A stretch of DNA of 64,000 nucleotides from positions 1-64,000 of the forward strand of contig JAFZFN010000013.1 of NCBI GenBank assembly GCA_017555875.1, in the 5' to 3' direction. Positions within the stretch are counted from its first letter, which is position 1, and each line of letters starts with the position of its first letter. The DNA is from Bacteroidaceae bacterium. Its GTDB lineage: Bacteria; Bacteroidota; Bacteroidia; Bacteroidales; Bacteroidaceae. The notes beneath the pieces were generated by a model. It did not search any database. It was not told the DNA's origin and saw only the letters and a list, made by a program, of their open reading frames with translations. Position numbers and translations under genes: made by a program. Below are positions 24,501-34,161 of the stretch, in pieces.

Positions 24501-27500
24501 AGAAAGTGTTACAAGTGTTGCAGAAAGTGCTTTTTCTGGTTGTACCGGATTAGTTGAGATAAATATCCCAAAGTCTATTACAAGTCTTGGAAGATGGGCT
24601 TTTTCTGGTTGTTCTAAATTATGCAATGTCGTTTCGTACATAAAGAGACCTTTTGCTGTAGCTTCTGTGTTTGACAGCAGTACGCTTGAAACTGCAACTC
24701 TCACAATACCATATGGATGTGCTAAACTATATCAAAAAGCTCAGGGATGGGAATTCCAAACTATAAAGGAAATGGAAGGAGCCGAGGAGGACATTACATA
24801 TATACAGTTTGCTGATTCCTTGACCAAGGATGTGTGTGTTAAAAGATGGGATATTACTGGAGATGGAGAAATAAGCCTTTATGAAGCGAGCTTGGTTACT
24901 TCCGTAAACTTTGAAGGGAATAGTAGTATCATTAGTTTTGATGAGTTGCAATATTTTACAAACATTACAAGCATCAAAGATTATGCATTCCGAAATTGTA
25001 CTGCACTTTCTTCCATCACATTGCCCTGTAATATTATGTCTATAGGAGAGCGGGCCTTTGAGAACTGCAACTCTCTAAAGACGATTACTATGGCTGATAG
25101 TGTAACGACAATTGGCGAGAGAGCTTTCCTGGGTTGTGCCTCTTTGAAATCTGTTTATATTCCAGATAATATTTCAAGTATTGGCGAATATGCATTTGCT
25201 GTATGCACCTCTTTAGAACTATTTGATATTCCCCGAAATGTAAAGACAATATCCGAAGGACTCCTTCGCGATTGCTCGAGCTTGAAGGCTGTTTTGTTGC
25301 CTGAAGGTGTTATCTCCATTGATCAATATGCATTTGCTGGATGCTCTAGTTTAACATCCATTTCGTTGCCGGAAGGACTGAAAAGTATCGGCGCTTATGC
25401 ATTTAAAGGAAGCGGACTGTCGGAAATCGTATTACCTTCTAGTCTAACAAGTATTGGATATTATGCTTTGGCGGGTAAAACAATTTATTGTAAGTTGACC
25501 GAACCAATAAGTGTCGGTACAGACATTGCTTATAATGCTAGTGATGTAGTACTCTATGTGCCACAAGGATGTGAACAGGCGTTCCAAAATGCTGAGGGGT
25601 GGAAGAATTTCATCATAATGGCTGAAAATACAGGAAATACCGATTGGAATGAAGGACAGATAGAGGTAACTGTAGAAAGTCCAGGGCAATTGCGTTTGGC
25701 TTTGATAGAACTAGATGAAGAAGAAATTTATAGATTGAAAATATGCGGTAGTTTGAATAGTACAGATATTGCATATCTTATTGAAGGAAAAGGTAAGATA
25801 GCACGATTAGAATCACTTGACCTTAGTGATGTAACTTTGACTTATGATGGTGGATGTTACAGGAGTGATGTGTTTGATGGTATAAGCGATACAGGTTTTG
25901 AGTCTGAAACTTACTATTTTTATTTGACAGAGGAAAGCAGTGAAAAACATAATAAAATCCTAGGTATTGCTCCTGCTTATTATCACTATTATTATGGCCC
26001 AAATTTAGCTGGAGCCTTTAAAGGACTTCCATACAAACATATAGTAATGCCCCGTAATATCGATAAGGCAGCACACTCCACATTCCGCCAGTGCCCCAAT
26101 CTGCAAAGCGTTGAATTTCCCGCAGGATTGACGACTATTGATGCACAGGCATTCATGGGTTGTGAAAGGCTAATGTCTATAGACTTGAGTCAGGTCGACA
26201 CAATCGGGGAATCAGCGTTTAGAGACTGCAAAGTGCTGACTACAGTGAATTTAGAAAATGTTAAAAGTTTAAAGGGATCGGCATTTTATAGATGCAGCCA
26301 CTTGATAGGTGAAAATGATGTGTTGTCGTTACCACTTATTGATTCTATTCCTCGTCAAGCATTCCTTGGATGTTCAAGTTTGAAACAAGTGCATTTTTCG
26401 GAGAACCTCTATTATTTGGGAGATGATGCATTCTATTATTGCGAACATTTATCTTCAGTTGATTTGCCTAGTACTTTGCGATGTCTTTCAGAGGAGACTT
26501 TTGCAGGTTGTGGCTTGTTGAAAGAAGTAACGCATTCCGATGATTTATTGAAGGTTCATTATACATCGTTTGATGGAACACCATGGAAGAATAATTTGCC
26601 GATAGAAGGTGGAGTTAAATATATGGGCAATATTGCACTGTGTGTTGACAATATAAGTGATTTTACGTCTTTACGGGATGGAACAACATCTATTGCAGAC
26701 TGTTTTATGAAATCTGGAAGTGCTGGGTTGACGAGCCTATCTTTTCCGGTATCCTTGCGTCGTATAGGAGACAAAGCTTTTAGTAACAATAATTTGGAAT
26801 CTCTCATTCTTCCGATAGGGTTAGAGCAGATTGGCGAAGAGGCTTTTTATGGTTCAAAGCAACTGATGAAAGTAACGCTGAACGAGTTTTTGACGGAAGT
26901 GGGTAATTCTGCATTTGGCAATTGTAATCTATTGAGCGTTGTTAACTATAATACAGTTGAGCTAAAAGCGGAAAAGATTTTTGAGGACTGCGAGTCATTG
27001 GAGAAAGTAAATATTGGTGCTCAAGTTAAAGAATTGCCAGAAAGCATATTTGAAGGTTGTTCTAATTTGACAATTGTAAAGTTTGCAGAACGAACAGATG
27101 GAACGCCGTTAGCTATTGGGCCATCTGCTTTTTCTGACTGTAGCAATTTGCTAAAAATAGACTTACCTGCGGCAACTACAGAAATAGGGCAAGAGGCATT
27201 CCAAGGTTGTACAAGTTTGAATTCGTTCGTTGTCCCTCTGAATGTTGAGACATTAAATGAAAGAGTTTTCTCTAATTGTACTGCATTAAATTCATTACAG
27301 TTACACGATAATATTAAGATTATCGGTGATGGTGCTTTTTATGGATGTTATCAGATTCCTTCATTTGATTTACCTGAAGGACTTGATAGCATTGGTCAAA
27401 ATGCTTTCAATAGCTGCTATCTCTTAAAAGAATTGACAATACCTGGTTCCGTTACTCGTTTGGGGGACGCTTTTGTTGGTGACTGCTATAATTTAACGAA

Positions 27501-28371
27501 ACTGGTTAGTCGCATTAAGCATCCTAATGGTCTTTCATCTATTATACCTATGAGTAATACAATAATACAGGAAGTGTTCGGATACTATTATAATTGGAGT
27601 GCATATAGGGACATTCATTATGATAATGTAACCCTTACAGTGCCTGCTGGGAGTAGAACGCATTATCGTCAAGCTGATGGGTGGAAGAAATTTGCAAACA
27701 TAATACAGGATGGTGTGGATATAACAGAGAACAATAGATTATTTGTTCTAGGCGATACCATCAACAAAGGAGAATCAGCAAAACTGGCCATATCGTTGTC
27801 AAATGATATCGAAAATTTCACAGCTTATCAATTTGATCTTATAGTTCCATTAAGTTTCACGATAGAAACAGATGTGGATGGGATTTATAAAGTAATCAAA
27901 GGTAATCGCTATGATGAATCTCATGCCATAATAATCGAAAAACTTGCAGATCATCAATATGCAGAAGTTAATACGTATCGAGTTGTTTGCATATCTAGCC
28001 AGAATGCTCCAATAAAAGGAACTGAGGGGAATCTATTGGAGGTTCTTTTGCACGCTCATGAGAACTCTGAGGTCGGTGACTATGATGCAGAGTTGGCAAA
28101 TATTATATTTACACAGACTAATGGGCAAGAAAACGAATTGCTACAAGTAAAATTTGACATTACGGTAACCCTGCCAACTATAATCACATACGGAGACACT
28201 AATGGAGATGGAATAATCAATGTGAGCGATATCGTTAGTGTGATTAACTATATAATGGAACAACCTGAAGGCGCCTTTAACAAGGAAGCTGCGGATGTTA
28301 ACCAAGACGGAGATATCAATGTGTCAGATGTGGTTGAAATGATTAATCTAATCATGAAAAATGGAATTTGA
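21580..28371 (+). CDS. BspA-like leucine-rich-repeat surface protein with C-terminal cohesin-like and dockerin modules
   Basis: This 2263-residue secreted protein has a signal peptide (MWKKTLITSMFIAASCINVW, cut near STEE). An EF-hand-like KYWDTNGDGELSMNEAA follows at about 46-60, and a second copy, RWDITGDGEISLYEAS, at about 1089. Between and after these are dozens of ~23-residue BspA-type (LRR_5) repeats of the form IGxxAFxxCxxLxxIxLPxxV, for example ITIPNSVTKIRKYAFYGCSK. They form a beta-solenoid known in relatives to bind fibronectin or fibrinogen or to mediate co-aggregation. A beta-sandwich (about 2050-2190, FTAYQFDLIVPLSF) resembles cohesins. The end is a type I dockerin with two calcium loops, DTNGDGIINVSDIVSVINYI and DVNQDGDINVSDVVEMINLI. 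There is no T9SS tail of its own. The next gene follows 56 bp later. AT-rich, probably gained or fast evolving. Confidence 0.9.
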   Translation: MWKKTLITSMFIAASCINVWSTEETTSDTIIDFADSKVKSICVKYWDTNGDGELSMNEAAAVTTLNSRFENAKTITSFDELRYFSNLKIINKKDFYSCISLISITIPENVTTISDYAFNLCLSLDSITIPNSVTKIRKYAFYGCSKLNYVTLPQSNLIIEEFAFGQCENLQTVIINEGITSLYFVFSECETLETINIPESVVNLEGTFRECSNLKSIVIPKNVKKISATTFEGCYALENIVVDTENPVYDSRNNCNAIIEKGTNNLLFGSNNTTVVPDDVTSIADKAFYKREGLKEITLSSRLTSIGNQAFYNCEGLKEITLPSEVTFIGNNAFYGCNGLIKIVSEIEEPRAITAFTSTVKKNAILVVPQESKSKYETLSGWSDFLIYGDEEAAYLKKYTDNQGVSYKLEEDDSVYFYSVSGYDAESLLPDVSIPENIQGCVVRKIYAFNGAEKLRSVTLPTTLNYIGNKAFQDCSNLKRVYSLLEKPIAISSSATFPWSNAVLIVPRGALTDYKNASYWKSAIIFEEGDTIYEKIYTDAQGVKYTLNEGNDGFYYSVTGNSGQLPMEVVIPTNIEGCPVTAIASSAFKNCAELEKVVLPESLTSLYVNAFIGCTSLKEIVSRINDPSQLYVNEIKQEVYERAILRIPEGTKAAYLNSGLKYFFVYEEGEEVINHERYPIDGQGVKYQLAQTTSTFYYKVIGYTDELVERVTIPEEIDGVPVNALSGNAFKDCTGLKWISLPPNISNRYDAKKAFVGCSLALALNGERIRDIWYNSDFINELELGNDVDTLWSSAFKDCVNLTKVTFPEGLKLIGESAFSGCTNLKYANLPRGLTTINRRAFYNCKNLELSMLPDSLETLGDEAFAYCTNIDSVIVSEKLTMSGSPFEKCTGVKYIEIHSLNFGSWFKNLPNINKVYVGGEVETYNNGLAGCSGVEIIEVSPANKVFDSRNGCNAIIRTATNGLVRGCNSTIIPESVTSVAESAFSGCTGLVEINIPKSITSLGRWAFSGCSKLCNVVSYIKRPFAVASVFDSSTLETATLTIPYGCAKLYQKAQGWEFQTIKEMEGAEEDITYIQFADSLTKDVCVKRWDITGDGEISLYEASLVTSVNFEGNSSIISFDELQYFTNITSIKDYAFRNCTALSSITLPCNIMSIGERAFENCNSLKTITMADSVTTIGERAFLGCASLKSVYIPDNISSIGEYAFAVCTSLELFDIPRNVKTISEGLLRDCSSLKAVLLPEGVISIDQYAFAGCSSLTSISLPEGLKSIGAYAFKGSGLSEIVLPSSLTSIGYYALAGKTIYCKLTEPISVGTDIAYNASDVVLYVPQGCEQAFQNAEGWKNFIIMAENTGNTDWNEGQIEVTVESPGQLRLALIELDEEEIYRLKICGSLNSTDIAYLIEGKGKIARLESLDLSDVTLTYDGGCYRSDVFDGISDTGFESETYYFYLTEESSEKHNKILGIAPAYYHYYYGPNLAGAFKGLPYKHIVMPRNIDKAAHSTFRQCPNLQSVEFPAGLTTIDAQAFMGCERLMSIDLSQVDTIGESAFRDCKVLTTVNLENVKSLKGSAFYRCSHLIGENDVLSLPLIDSIPRQAFLGCSSLKQVHFSENLYYLGDDAFYYCEHLSSVDLPSTLRCLSEETFAGCGLLKEVTHSDDLLKVHYTSFDGTPWKNNLPIEGGVKYMGNIALCVDNISDFTSLRDGTTSIADCFMKSGSAGLTSLSFPVSLRRIGDKAFSNNNLESLILPIGLEQIGEEAFYGSKQLMKVTLNEFLTEVGNSAFGNCNLLSVVNYNTVELKAEKIFEDCESLEKVNIGAQVKELPESIFEGCSNLTIVKFAERTDGTPLAIGPSAFSDCSNLLKIDLPAATTEIGQEAFQGCTSLNSFVVPLNVETLNERVFSNCTALNSLQLHDNIKIIGDGAFYGCYQIPSFDLPEGLDSIGQNAFNSCYLLKELTIPGSVTRLGDAFVGDCYNLTKLVSRIKHPNGLSSIIPMSNTIIQEVFGYYYNWSAYRDIHYDNVTLTVPAGSRTHYRQADGWKKFANIIQDGVDITENNRLFVLGDTINKGESAKLAISLSNDIENFTAYQFDLIVPLSFTIETDVDGIYKVIKGNRYDESHAIIIEKLADHQYAEVNTYRVVCISSQNAPIKGTEGNLLEVLLHAHENSEVGDYDAELANIIFTQTNGQENELLQVKFDITVTLPTIITYGDTNGDGIINVSDIVSVINYIMEQPEGAFNKEAADVNQDGDINVSDVVEMINLIMKNGI

Positions 28372-28427
28372 ATTTAATGCATTTAGGGGCAAAGCCAGTT
28401 ATTCTTTAATTTTTTAAAATAGGAAAA

Positions 28428-30719
28428 ATGAAAAAGATAATATTTTCAGTTATCACTTTTTGGTTGACGGTTGTAAACGGAATCGCTCAAATAGATGATA
28501 GAGTTTATGTAAGTGACTTCAATATTACTCCCATTGGTTCTCAAGATATTGCGATACAATTGGAAAATCCTGAAAATGACTTTTGTGCATTTCAATTTGA
28601 TTTATCTCTTCCTCAAGGTATTGCAATAGCATTGGATGAGGACGGTATGCTAGATGTAAATTTAAATGAGAACAGAAAGAACAATCATATACTTTCGGCA
28701 AAGAGGATTAATGAAGAATGCTATCGGTTTGTTTGTTACTCTATGACCAATGCTGTTTTTAACGGGAATATTGGAGCTATTATAGATGTCAAAATAGAGG
28801 CAGTTGCTGCAGTAACTGATGTCACAACAATGATGGGGAGTGTGCGAAACATAGTTTTAACAAAAGTGGATGGAAGCGATCTTCGACTTGACAATACTTC
28901 GTTTAATATATTTGTGTCAGAACCGAAATATGTATTAACCTATGTTATTGATGGAGTAGTGTATAAAACTATCGAAAAAACTATCGGCGAAACTATTGCA
29001 ACAGAAAGCGTTCCTGTAAAGGAGGGATATACCTTTAGCGGATGGAGCAAAGCTCCAGATGTTATGCCAGCTGAAGATGTGACAATTTATGGCAGTTTCG
29101 CAGTAAACAAATACCTCGTAACTTTCAAGATTGGCGATGAGGTAATTGCATCTGACTCGCTTGAATATGGTGTCACAATTGTGGCTCCCGAAGCTCCTGA
29201 GAAGGAAGGATACACCTTCAATGCTTGGGAGAATATGCCTCAAACAGTGCCCGCAAACGATGTCGTTATAAAAGGCCTGTATACTGCAAATGAATATTTG
29301 CTTGCATTTGTCATTGATGGTGCACTCTACGAGATGCACAAAGTCAAATGTGATGAAAAGATTGAGGCATTTGAAACAGAGGAAAGAGAAGGCTATACTT
29401 TTATATGGGAAAATTGGATAGACAAGATGCCCGCTAAGGACTATACGATAAGAGGTAAGTATGTGCCTAATAAATATGGAATAACCTACATTGTTGATGG
29501 CGAGACCATACAGAACGACTCCGTGGAGTATGGCACAGTAATCGTCCTACCTGGAGAACCTATTAAGGAAGGCTACACCTTTAGCGGATGGAGTGAAGCG
29601 CCTGAAACCATGCCTGCCGAGGATGTGACCATTAGTGGCTTCTTTACCGTCAATAAATATCTCGTGACCTTTGTGATTGACGACGAGGTCATCGCATCTG
29701 ACTCACTCGAATATGGCGCATCAATCGTTGCTCCCATAGCTCCCGAAAAGGAGGGCCACACGTTCAATGGTTGGGGCGAAGTAGCCGAGACGGTACCTGC
29801 CGAGGATGTCACTTACTATGGTAGCTATTCAGTGAACTCTTATCTATTGACCTATGTGGTGGATGGGGAAACTGTTCAGAGCGACTCTGTTGCTTATGGC
29901 TCTACCATCGTAGCACTCGAAGAGCCCACCAAGGAGGGACACACCTTCAGCGGCTGGAGCGAAATTCCTGAAACCATGCCTGCCGAGGATGTGACCATCA
30001 GTGGCTTCTTCACCGTCAATAAATATCTCGTGACCTTTGTGATTGACGACGAGGTCATCGCATCTGACTCACTCGAATATGGCGCATCAATCGTAGCTCC
30101 CATAGCTCCCGAAAAGGAGGGCCACACGTTCAATGGTTGGGGCGAAGTAGCCGAGACGGTGCCTGCTGAGGATATCACCTACTATGGTAGCTACTCGGTG
30201 AACTCCTATCTATTGAGCTATGTGGTGGATGGGGAAACTGTTCAGAGCGACTCTGTTGCTTATGGCTCTACCATCGTAGCACTCGAAGAGCCCACCAAGG
30301 AGGGACACACCTTCAGCGGCTGGGGCGAAGTTCCAGAAACCATGCCTGCCGAGGATGTGGTCATCAGTGGATTCTTCACTGTCAATACATATAAGGTGTA
30401 CTACTACGTCGGTGACGAACTGGTGCATACAGCCGAGGTGGCCTATGGAGAGGCTATCCCTGAATATGCATATGAGCCTACGGCAGAGGGTGATGTGTTC
30501 GTTGGATGGGTAGGCGAGACCTACGAGACGATGCCTGCACACGACGTGACCTACACGGCAAACATCGAAAGCGGCATTGAGGAAATTGAAAATTCAAAAT
30601 TGGGAATTGAAAGTTCAGTCATATATGACCTCCATGGTCGCAAGATACAGGTCGATGACCTGCGTGAGCTGGAGAGGGGCGTATACATCATCGACAATAA
30701 AAAGGTGGTGATTAAGTAG
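28428..30719 (+). CDS. Cohesin-like, InlB-repeat surface protein with T9SS sorting tail
   Basis: The protein is 763 residues with a signal peptide (MKKIIFSVITFWLTVVNGIA). Residues about 23-165 form a cohesin-like beta-sandwich (DFCAFQFDLSLPQGIAIAL), related to that in the previous protein. Then come about nine InlB-B / Listeria-Bacteroides repeats of ~60 residues, such as VTFVIDDEVIASDSLEYG with EGYTFSGWSEAPETMPAEDV. Two units form a 122-residue block that is copied almost exactly (separate repeat entry). The end (IYDLHGRKIQ to LERGVYIIDNKKVVIK) is a type IX secretion sorting domain, so it is exported through the Por system and held at the cell surface. As second gene of the bspA-like operon it may be the anchor to which the dockerin of the first protein binds; that pairing is inference. 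Confidence 0.85.
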   Translation: MKKIIFSVITFWLTVVNGIAQIDDRVYVSDFNITPIGSQDIAIQLENPENDFCAFQFDLSLPQGIAIALDEDGMLDVNLNENRKNNHILSAKRINEECYRFVCYSMTNAVFNGNIGAIIDVKIEAVAAVTDVTTMMGSVRNIVLTKVDGSDLRLDNTSFNIFVSEPKYVLTYVIDGVVYKTIEKTIGETIATESVPVKEGYTFSGWSKAPDVMPAEDVTIYGSFAVNKYLVTFKIGDEVIASDSLEYGVTIVAPEAPEKEGYTFNAWENMPQTVPANDVVIKGLYTANEYLLAFVIDGALYEMHKVKCDEKIEAFETEEREGYTFIWENWIDKMPAKDYTIRGKYVPNKYGITYIVDGETIQNDSVEYGTVIVLPGEPIKEGYTFSGWSEAPETMPAEDVTISGFFTVNKYLVTFVIDDEVIASDSLEYGASIVAPIAPEKEGHTFNGWGEVAETVPAEDVTYYGSYSVNSYLLTYVVDGETVQSDSVAYGSTIVALEEPTKEGHTFSGWSEIPETMPAEDVTISGFFTVNKYLVTFVIDDEVIASDSLEYGASIVAPIAPEKEGHTFNGWGEVAETVPAEDITYYGSYSVNSYLLSYVVDGETVQSDSVAYGSTIVALEEPTKEGHTFSGWGEVPETMPAEDVVISGFFTVNTYKVYYYVGDELVHTAEVAYGEAIPEYAYEPTAEGDVFVGWVGETYETMPAHDVTYTANIESGIEEIENSKLGIESSVIYDLHGRKIQVDDLRELERGVYIIDNKKVVIK
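29601..30332 (+). repeat. 366-bp tandem repeat inside the InlB-repeat gene
   Basis: The marker CCTGAAACCATGCCTGCCGA at 29601 recurs at 29967 and, with one change, at 30333, a period of 366 bp (122 codons). The two full units are nearly identical at DNA level, with long stretches free of changes, so the duplication is recent. Copy number should vary between strains and keep the frame. Confidence 0.9.
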
Positions 30720-30738
30720 TCTCCATAACCTCAATAGC

Positions 30739-30768
30739 AAGCCCCCATCTCTCGAGAGGTGGGGGCTT
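30739..30768. terminator. Bidirectional terminator between the surface operon and aroF-type gene
   Basis: AAGCCCCCATCTC pairs with GAGGTGGGGGCTT around TCGA. It lies 20 bp after the surface operon and 20 bp before the stop of the convergent gene. Confidence 0.8.
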
Positions 30769-30788
30769 GTGTCGTCTCTTGGTTTGAC

Positions 30789-31859
30789 TTAGGATCTCTT
30801 GCCATTGATGATCTCTATCTGCTGGCGCACCGACTCCTCGTGAATGGCCTCGAAGATTTTCTTCACGAAGTCGCTGCTCATGTCGTGCTGCTCGCCCTGC
30901 AAGGCACGCTGCTCGAGGATCTCGTTGTAGCGGCTGCTCTGGTACACGGTGACGGCATGCTCGCGCTTGAACTGACCTATCTCGCGAGCCACGCTCATGC
31001 GTCGGGCCAGCTCGTGGATGATGCCCTCGTCGCACTCATCGATCTGTTTGCGCAGGAGGGTGAGGCGCTCGGCCGAGGGAGTGGTGTCGCGAATGATGAG
31101 TTCCTTGAGGAGGTGGCTGAGCTGCAGAGGGGTGACCTGCTGTGAGGCGTCGCTCCATGCGGCATCGGGGCGGCAGTGGCTCTCGATGATGAGTCCGTCG
31201 AAGCTGAGGTCCATGGCTTGCTGACACAGGGGAGCGATGAGTTCGCGACGGCCACCGATGTGGCTGGGGTCGCAGAGGATGGGCAGGGCAGGGTGGCGGC
31301 GACGTAGCTCGAGGGGGATGTTCCACTGGGGCGGGTTGCGGTAGAGCGTCTGGCCATAGGTGCCGAAGCCGCGGTGTATGGCGCCGAGGCGGGTGATGCC
31401 GGCGCGGTTGAGTCGCTCCATGCCGCCTATCCAGAGCTCAAGGTCGGGGTTCACGGGGTTCTTGACCCACACGGGGATGTCCACTCCTTGCAGCGCGTCG
31501 GCCAGCTCTTGCATGGCGAAGGGGTTGGCCGAGGTGCGGGCACCTATCCACAACATGTCGATGTCTGCCGCAAGTGCTGCCTCGACATGCTTGGCGGTGG
31601 CTACCTCAGTGGCGACATACATGCCCAGCTCGCTCCGCACGCGGCGTAGCCAGGCGAGGCCCTCACTGCCTATGCCCTCGAAGCCTCCGGGCTTGGTGCG
31701 CGGCTTCCAGATACCGGCACGAAAAATCTTCACGCCACTGGCGGCTAGCTGGGTGGCGGTGTGCATGACTTGCTCTTCGGTCTCGGCACTGCAGGGACCG
31801 GCTATCACGAGGGGGCGGCGCTCCTCGACGCCTGGGAGGTGGATGGGCTGTAGGTTCAT
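30789..31859 (-). CDS. Bifunctional DAHP synthase / chorismate mutase
   Basis: The 356-residue protein joins two shikimate-pathway activities. Residues about 1-260 are a class I-beta (KDO8P-like) DAHP synthase: PLVIAGPCSAETEEQV, KIFRAGIWKPRTKPGGFEG, WIGARTSANPF, VKNPVNPDLELW, AIHRGFGTYG and LCDPSHIGG, where the metal-binding Cys, His and Asp are seen. Residues about 265-356 are an AroQ chorismate mutase helix bundle (LTLLRKQIDECDEGIIHELA, then RMSVAREIGQFKRE). The enzyme condenses PEP and erythrose-4-phosphate, and turns chorismate into prephenate; fusion gives feedback through the mutase part. In many Bacteroidales it sits in a Phe/Tyr operon, but here it stands alone. The -7 box TACCTTTG (31877-31870) is only 10 bp from the ATG, so the leader is very short. 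Confidence 0.92.
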   Translation of the reverse strand: MNLQPIHLPGVEERRPLVIAGPCSAETEEQVMHTATQLAASGVKIFRAGIWKPRTKPGGFEGIGSEGLAWLRRVRSELGMYVATEVATAKHVEAALAADIDMLWIGARTSANPFAMQELADALQGVDIPVWVKNPVNPDLELWIGGMERLNRAGITRLGAIHRGFGTYGQTLYRNPPQWNIPLELRRRHPALPILCDPSHIGGRRELIAPLCQQAMDLSFDGLIIESHCRPDAAWSDASQQVTPLQLSHLLKELIIRDTTPSAERLTLLRKQIDECDEGIIHELARRMSVAREIGQFKREHAVTVYQSSRYNEILEQRALQGEQHDMSSDFVKKIFEAIHEESVRQQIEIINGKRS

Positions 31860-31869
31860 ATGTAGGGTG

Positions 31870-31877
31870 CAAAGGTA
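31870..31877 (-). promoter_or_regulatory. -7 box of the DAHP synthase gene, very short leader
   Basis: The minus strand reads TACCTTTG ten bases before the ATG at 31859; transcription would begin about 4-6 nt before the start codon. Confidence 0.5.
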
Positions 31878-31974
31878 GTCGTTTTTTTCTTAACTGCGAT
31901 GGGGTGGGCTGGCTTTTTTGCCAATTATGTTGCGGTGAGCGTGTGTGGCTACGTCTACATTATCTCTTAAAAAA

Positions 31975-32005
31975 TTGCACGTCTCGATTTATTTAGCTAA
32001 TTTTG
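31975..32005 (+). promoter_or_regulatory. Promoter of the thrS-infC-rpmI-rplT operon
   Basis: TTG at 31975-31977 and TAATTTTG at 31998-32005, 20 bp apart. The leader is about 90 nt and contains a GC-rich stretch with TGGC/GCCA complementarity (32020-32051), which could host control of thrS, but no T-box or other known riboswitch is visible. Confidence 0.65.
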
Positions 32006-32100
32006 CGGCCTGTTGTATGCTGGCGCTACACGCTCTGACGGTGGCAGCCATATATATAAATAGGTATAAGAAAGGAATAATATAAAAAACATATAAGACA

Positions 32101-34044
32101 ATGGTTAAAATTACTTTCCCTGATGGCTCGGTAAGAGAGTACGAAGCTGGCGTTACCGGCTTGCAGATCGCAGAGAGCATCAGTAGCCGCTTGGCACAGG
32201 ATGTGCTGGCGTGCAGCGTGAATGACGAAATCGTGGAGCTCAACCGCCCCATCCATGAGGATGCCTCTATCCGTCTCCATAAGTGGGACGACGCTGAGGC
32301 TAAGCATGCCTTCTGGCACACATCGGCTCACCTCTTGGCCGAGGCATTGCAGGAGCTCTATCCCAATATCCAGTTTGGTATCGGTCCCGCTATCGAGAGC
32401 GGTTTCTACTATGATGTAGATCCGGGCGAGGGTGTGACTATCAAGGAGGGCGACCTCGTGAACATCGAGAAGAAGATGGCCGAGCTCGTGGCTAAGAACG
32501 AGAGCGTGGTACGCAACGAGATCTCTAAGGACGAGGTGCTCAAGATGTTCTCAGAGCGTGGCGAGACTTACAAGTGTGAACTGATCTCTGAGCTCGAGGA
32601 TGGTACTATCACCACCTACACTCAGGGTGCCTTCACCGACCTCTGCCGTGGCCCGCACTTGCTCTCTACAGCTCCCATCAAGGCTATCAAGCTCACCTCT
32701 GTGGCTGGTGCCTACTGGCGTGGCGACGAGAAGCGCAAGATGATGACCCGTATCTATGGTATCTCATTCCCTAAGAAGAAGATGCTCGATGAGTATCTCG
32801 TGATGATGGAGGAGGCCAAGAAGCGCGACCACCGTAAGATAGGTAAGGAGCTCGAGCTCTTCATGTTCTCTGAGACCGTAGGTAAGGGCTTGCCCATGTG
32901 GTTGCCCCGTGGTACAGCTCTCCGCTTGCGCCTCGAGGACTTCCTCAAGCGCATCCAGAAGCGTTTCGGTTACCAACAGGTGATGACTCCCCATATCGGT
33001 AACAAGAATCTCTATGTAACCTCTGGTCACTGGGATCACTATGGTAAGGATAGCTTCCAGCCTATCACCACTCCTGAGGAGGGTGAGGTATACTTGCTGA
33101 AGCCTATGAACTGCCCTCACCACTGTATGATCTACAAGCACCAGCCCCGCTCATACAAGGATCTGCCTATCCGCTTGGCAGAGTTCGGTACCGTATACCG
33201 CTACGAGCAGAGCGGTGAGCTTCATGGCTTGACCCGCGTACGCAGCTTCACACAGGACGATGCACACATTTTCTGCCGTCCCGATCAGGTGAAGGAGGAG
33301 TTTACTCGCGTAATGGATATCATCGAGATCATCTTCAAGGCGCTCAACTTTGAGAACTACGAGGCGCAGATTTCACTCCGCGACCCCAACAACACTACTA
33401 AGTACGTAGGAACTGACGACAACTGGGCACGTGCCGAGCAGGCTATCGTGGAGGCTTGTCAGGAGAAGGGACTCAATGCTCGCGTAGAGACTGGCGAGGC
33501 TGCCTTCTATGGTCCCAAGCTCGACTTCATGGTGAAGGATGCCATCGGCCGTCGTTGGCAGTTGGGTACCATTCAGGTTGACTACAACTTGCCCGAGCGC
33601 TTCAACCTCGAGTATACCGGTTCGGACAACCAGAAGTACCAGCCCGTGATGATTCACCGTGCACCCTTCGGCTCTATGGAGCGCTTCGTGGCTGTGCTCA
33701 TCGAGCACACTGGCGGTAAGTTCCCTCTCTGGCTCACACCCGACCAGGTGGCTATCCTCCCCATCTCAGAGAAGTTCAACGACTATGCTGAGCAGGTGAA
33801 GAAGGAACTCGAGAAGTATGACGTGCGCTGCATCATCGATGACCGCAGCGAGAAGATTACTCGTAAGATTCGCGACAACGAGATGAAGCATATCCCTTAC
33901 ATGCTCGTTGTTGGCGAAAAAGAGCAGGCCGAGGGTACAGTTACAGTGCGTAAACAGGGTGGAATCAACGAAGGAAGCCTAAAAATTGAAGATTTTGGTA
34001 AAAAAATCGAAGAAGAAGTTAATAATATGATAAATAAATGGTAA
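32101..34044 (+). CDS. thrS: Threonyl-tRNA synthetase
   Basis: This 647-residue class II synthetase charges tRNA-Thr. Order of domains: TGS ([19 protein letters not shown]), the editing domain with [16 protein letters not shown] and GPHLLST, the catalytic core with motif 1/2 ([34 protein letters not shown]) and zinc ligands in NCPHHCMIY, motif 3 in [11 protein letters not shown], and the anticodon-binding domain [15 protein letters not shown]. All key residues look intact. It leads the translation operon thrS-infC-rpmI-rplT, a conserved order. Confidence 0.97.
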   Translation: MVKITFPDGSVREYEAGVTGLQIAESISSRLAQDVLACSVNDEIVELNRPIHEDASIRLHKWDDAEAKHAFWHTSAHLLAEALQELYPNIQFGIGPAIESGFYYDVDPGEGVTIKEGDLVNIEKKMAELVAKNESVVRNEISKDEVLKMFSERGETYKCELISELEDGTITTYTQGAFTDLCRGPHLLSTAPIKAIKLTSVAGAYWRGDEKRKMMTRIYGISFPKKKMLDEYLVMMEEAKKRDHRKIGKELELFMFSETVGKGLPMWLPRGTALRLRLEDFLKRIQKRFGYQQVMTPHIGNKNLYVTSGHWDHYGKDSFQPITTPEEGEVYLLKPMNCPHHCMIYKHQPRSYKDLPIRLAEFGTVYRYEQSGELHGLTRVRSFTQDDAHIFCRPDQVKEEFTRVMDIIEIIFKALNFENYEAQISLRDPNNTTKYVGTDDNWARAEQAIVEACQEKGLNARVETGEAAFYGPKLDFMVKDAIGRRWQLGTIQVDYNLPERFNLEYTGSDNQKYQPVMIHRAPFGSMERFVAVLIEHTGGKFPLWLTPDQVAILPISEKFNDYAEQVKKELEKYDVRCIIDDRSEKITRKIRDNEMKHIPYMLVVGEKEQAEGTVTVRKQGGINEGSLKIEDFGKKIEEEVNNMINKW

Positions 34045-34049
34045 CTTTG
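34042..34049 (+). promoter_or_regulatory. Internal -7 box before infC
   Basis: TAACTTTG overlaps the thrS stop codon, and is followed by a GCCCGC/GTGGGC hairpin (34051-34074). An extra promoter would let infC, rpmI and rplT be made without thrS. No clear -33 TTTG. Confidence 0.4.
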
Positions 34050-34161
34050 CGCCCGCATTTGATAGTGTGGGCGGCAAAAGTGCCGTACGCCATGTTGAGT
34101 ACAGAACTTTTTGTAATATAAAACAGTAAAAAAGACAGCAGAACAAACCTATTTCATCTGA

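Noticed and set aside
28935..30542. Long minus-strand ORFs across the InlB-repeat gene
   Set aside because: They mirror the repeat structure of the plus-strand gene and show no protein features of their own.
32012..32100. T-box or other riboswitch before thrS
   Set aside because: No T-box sequence or specifier-loop layout is visible and the leader is too short.
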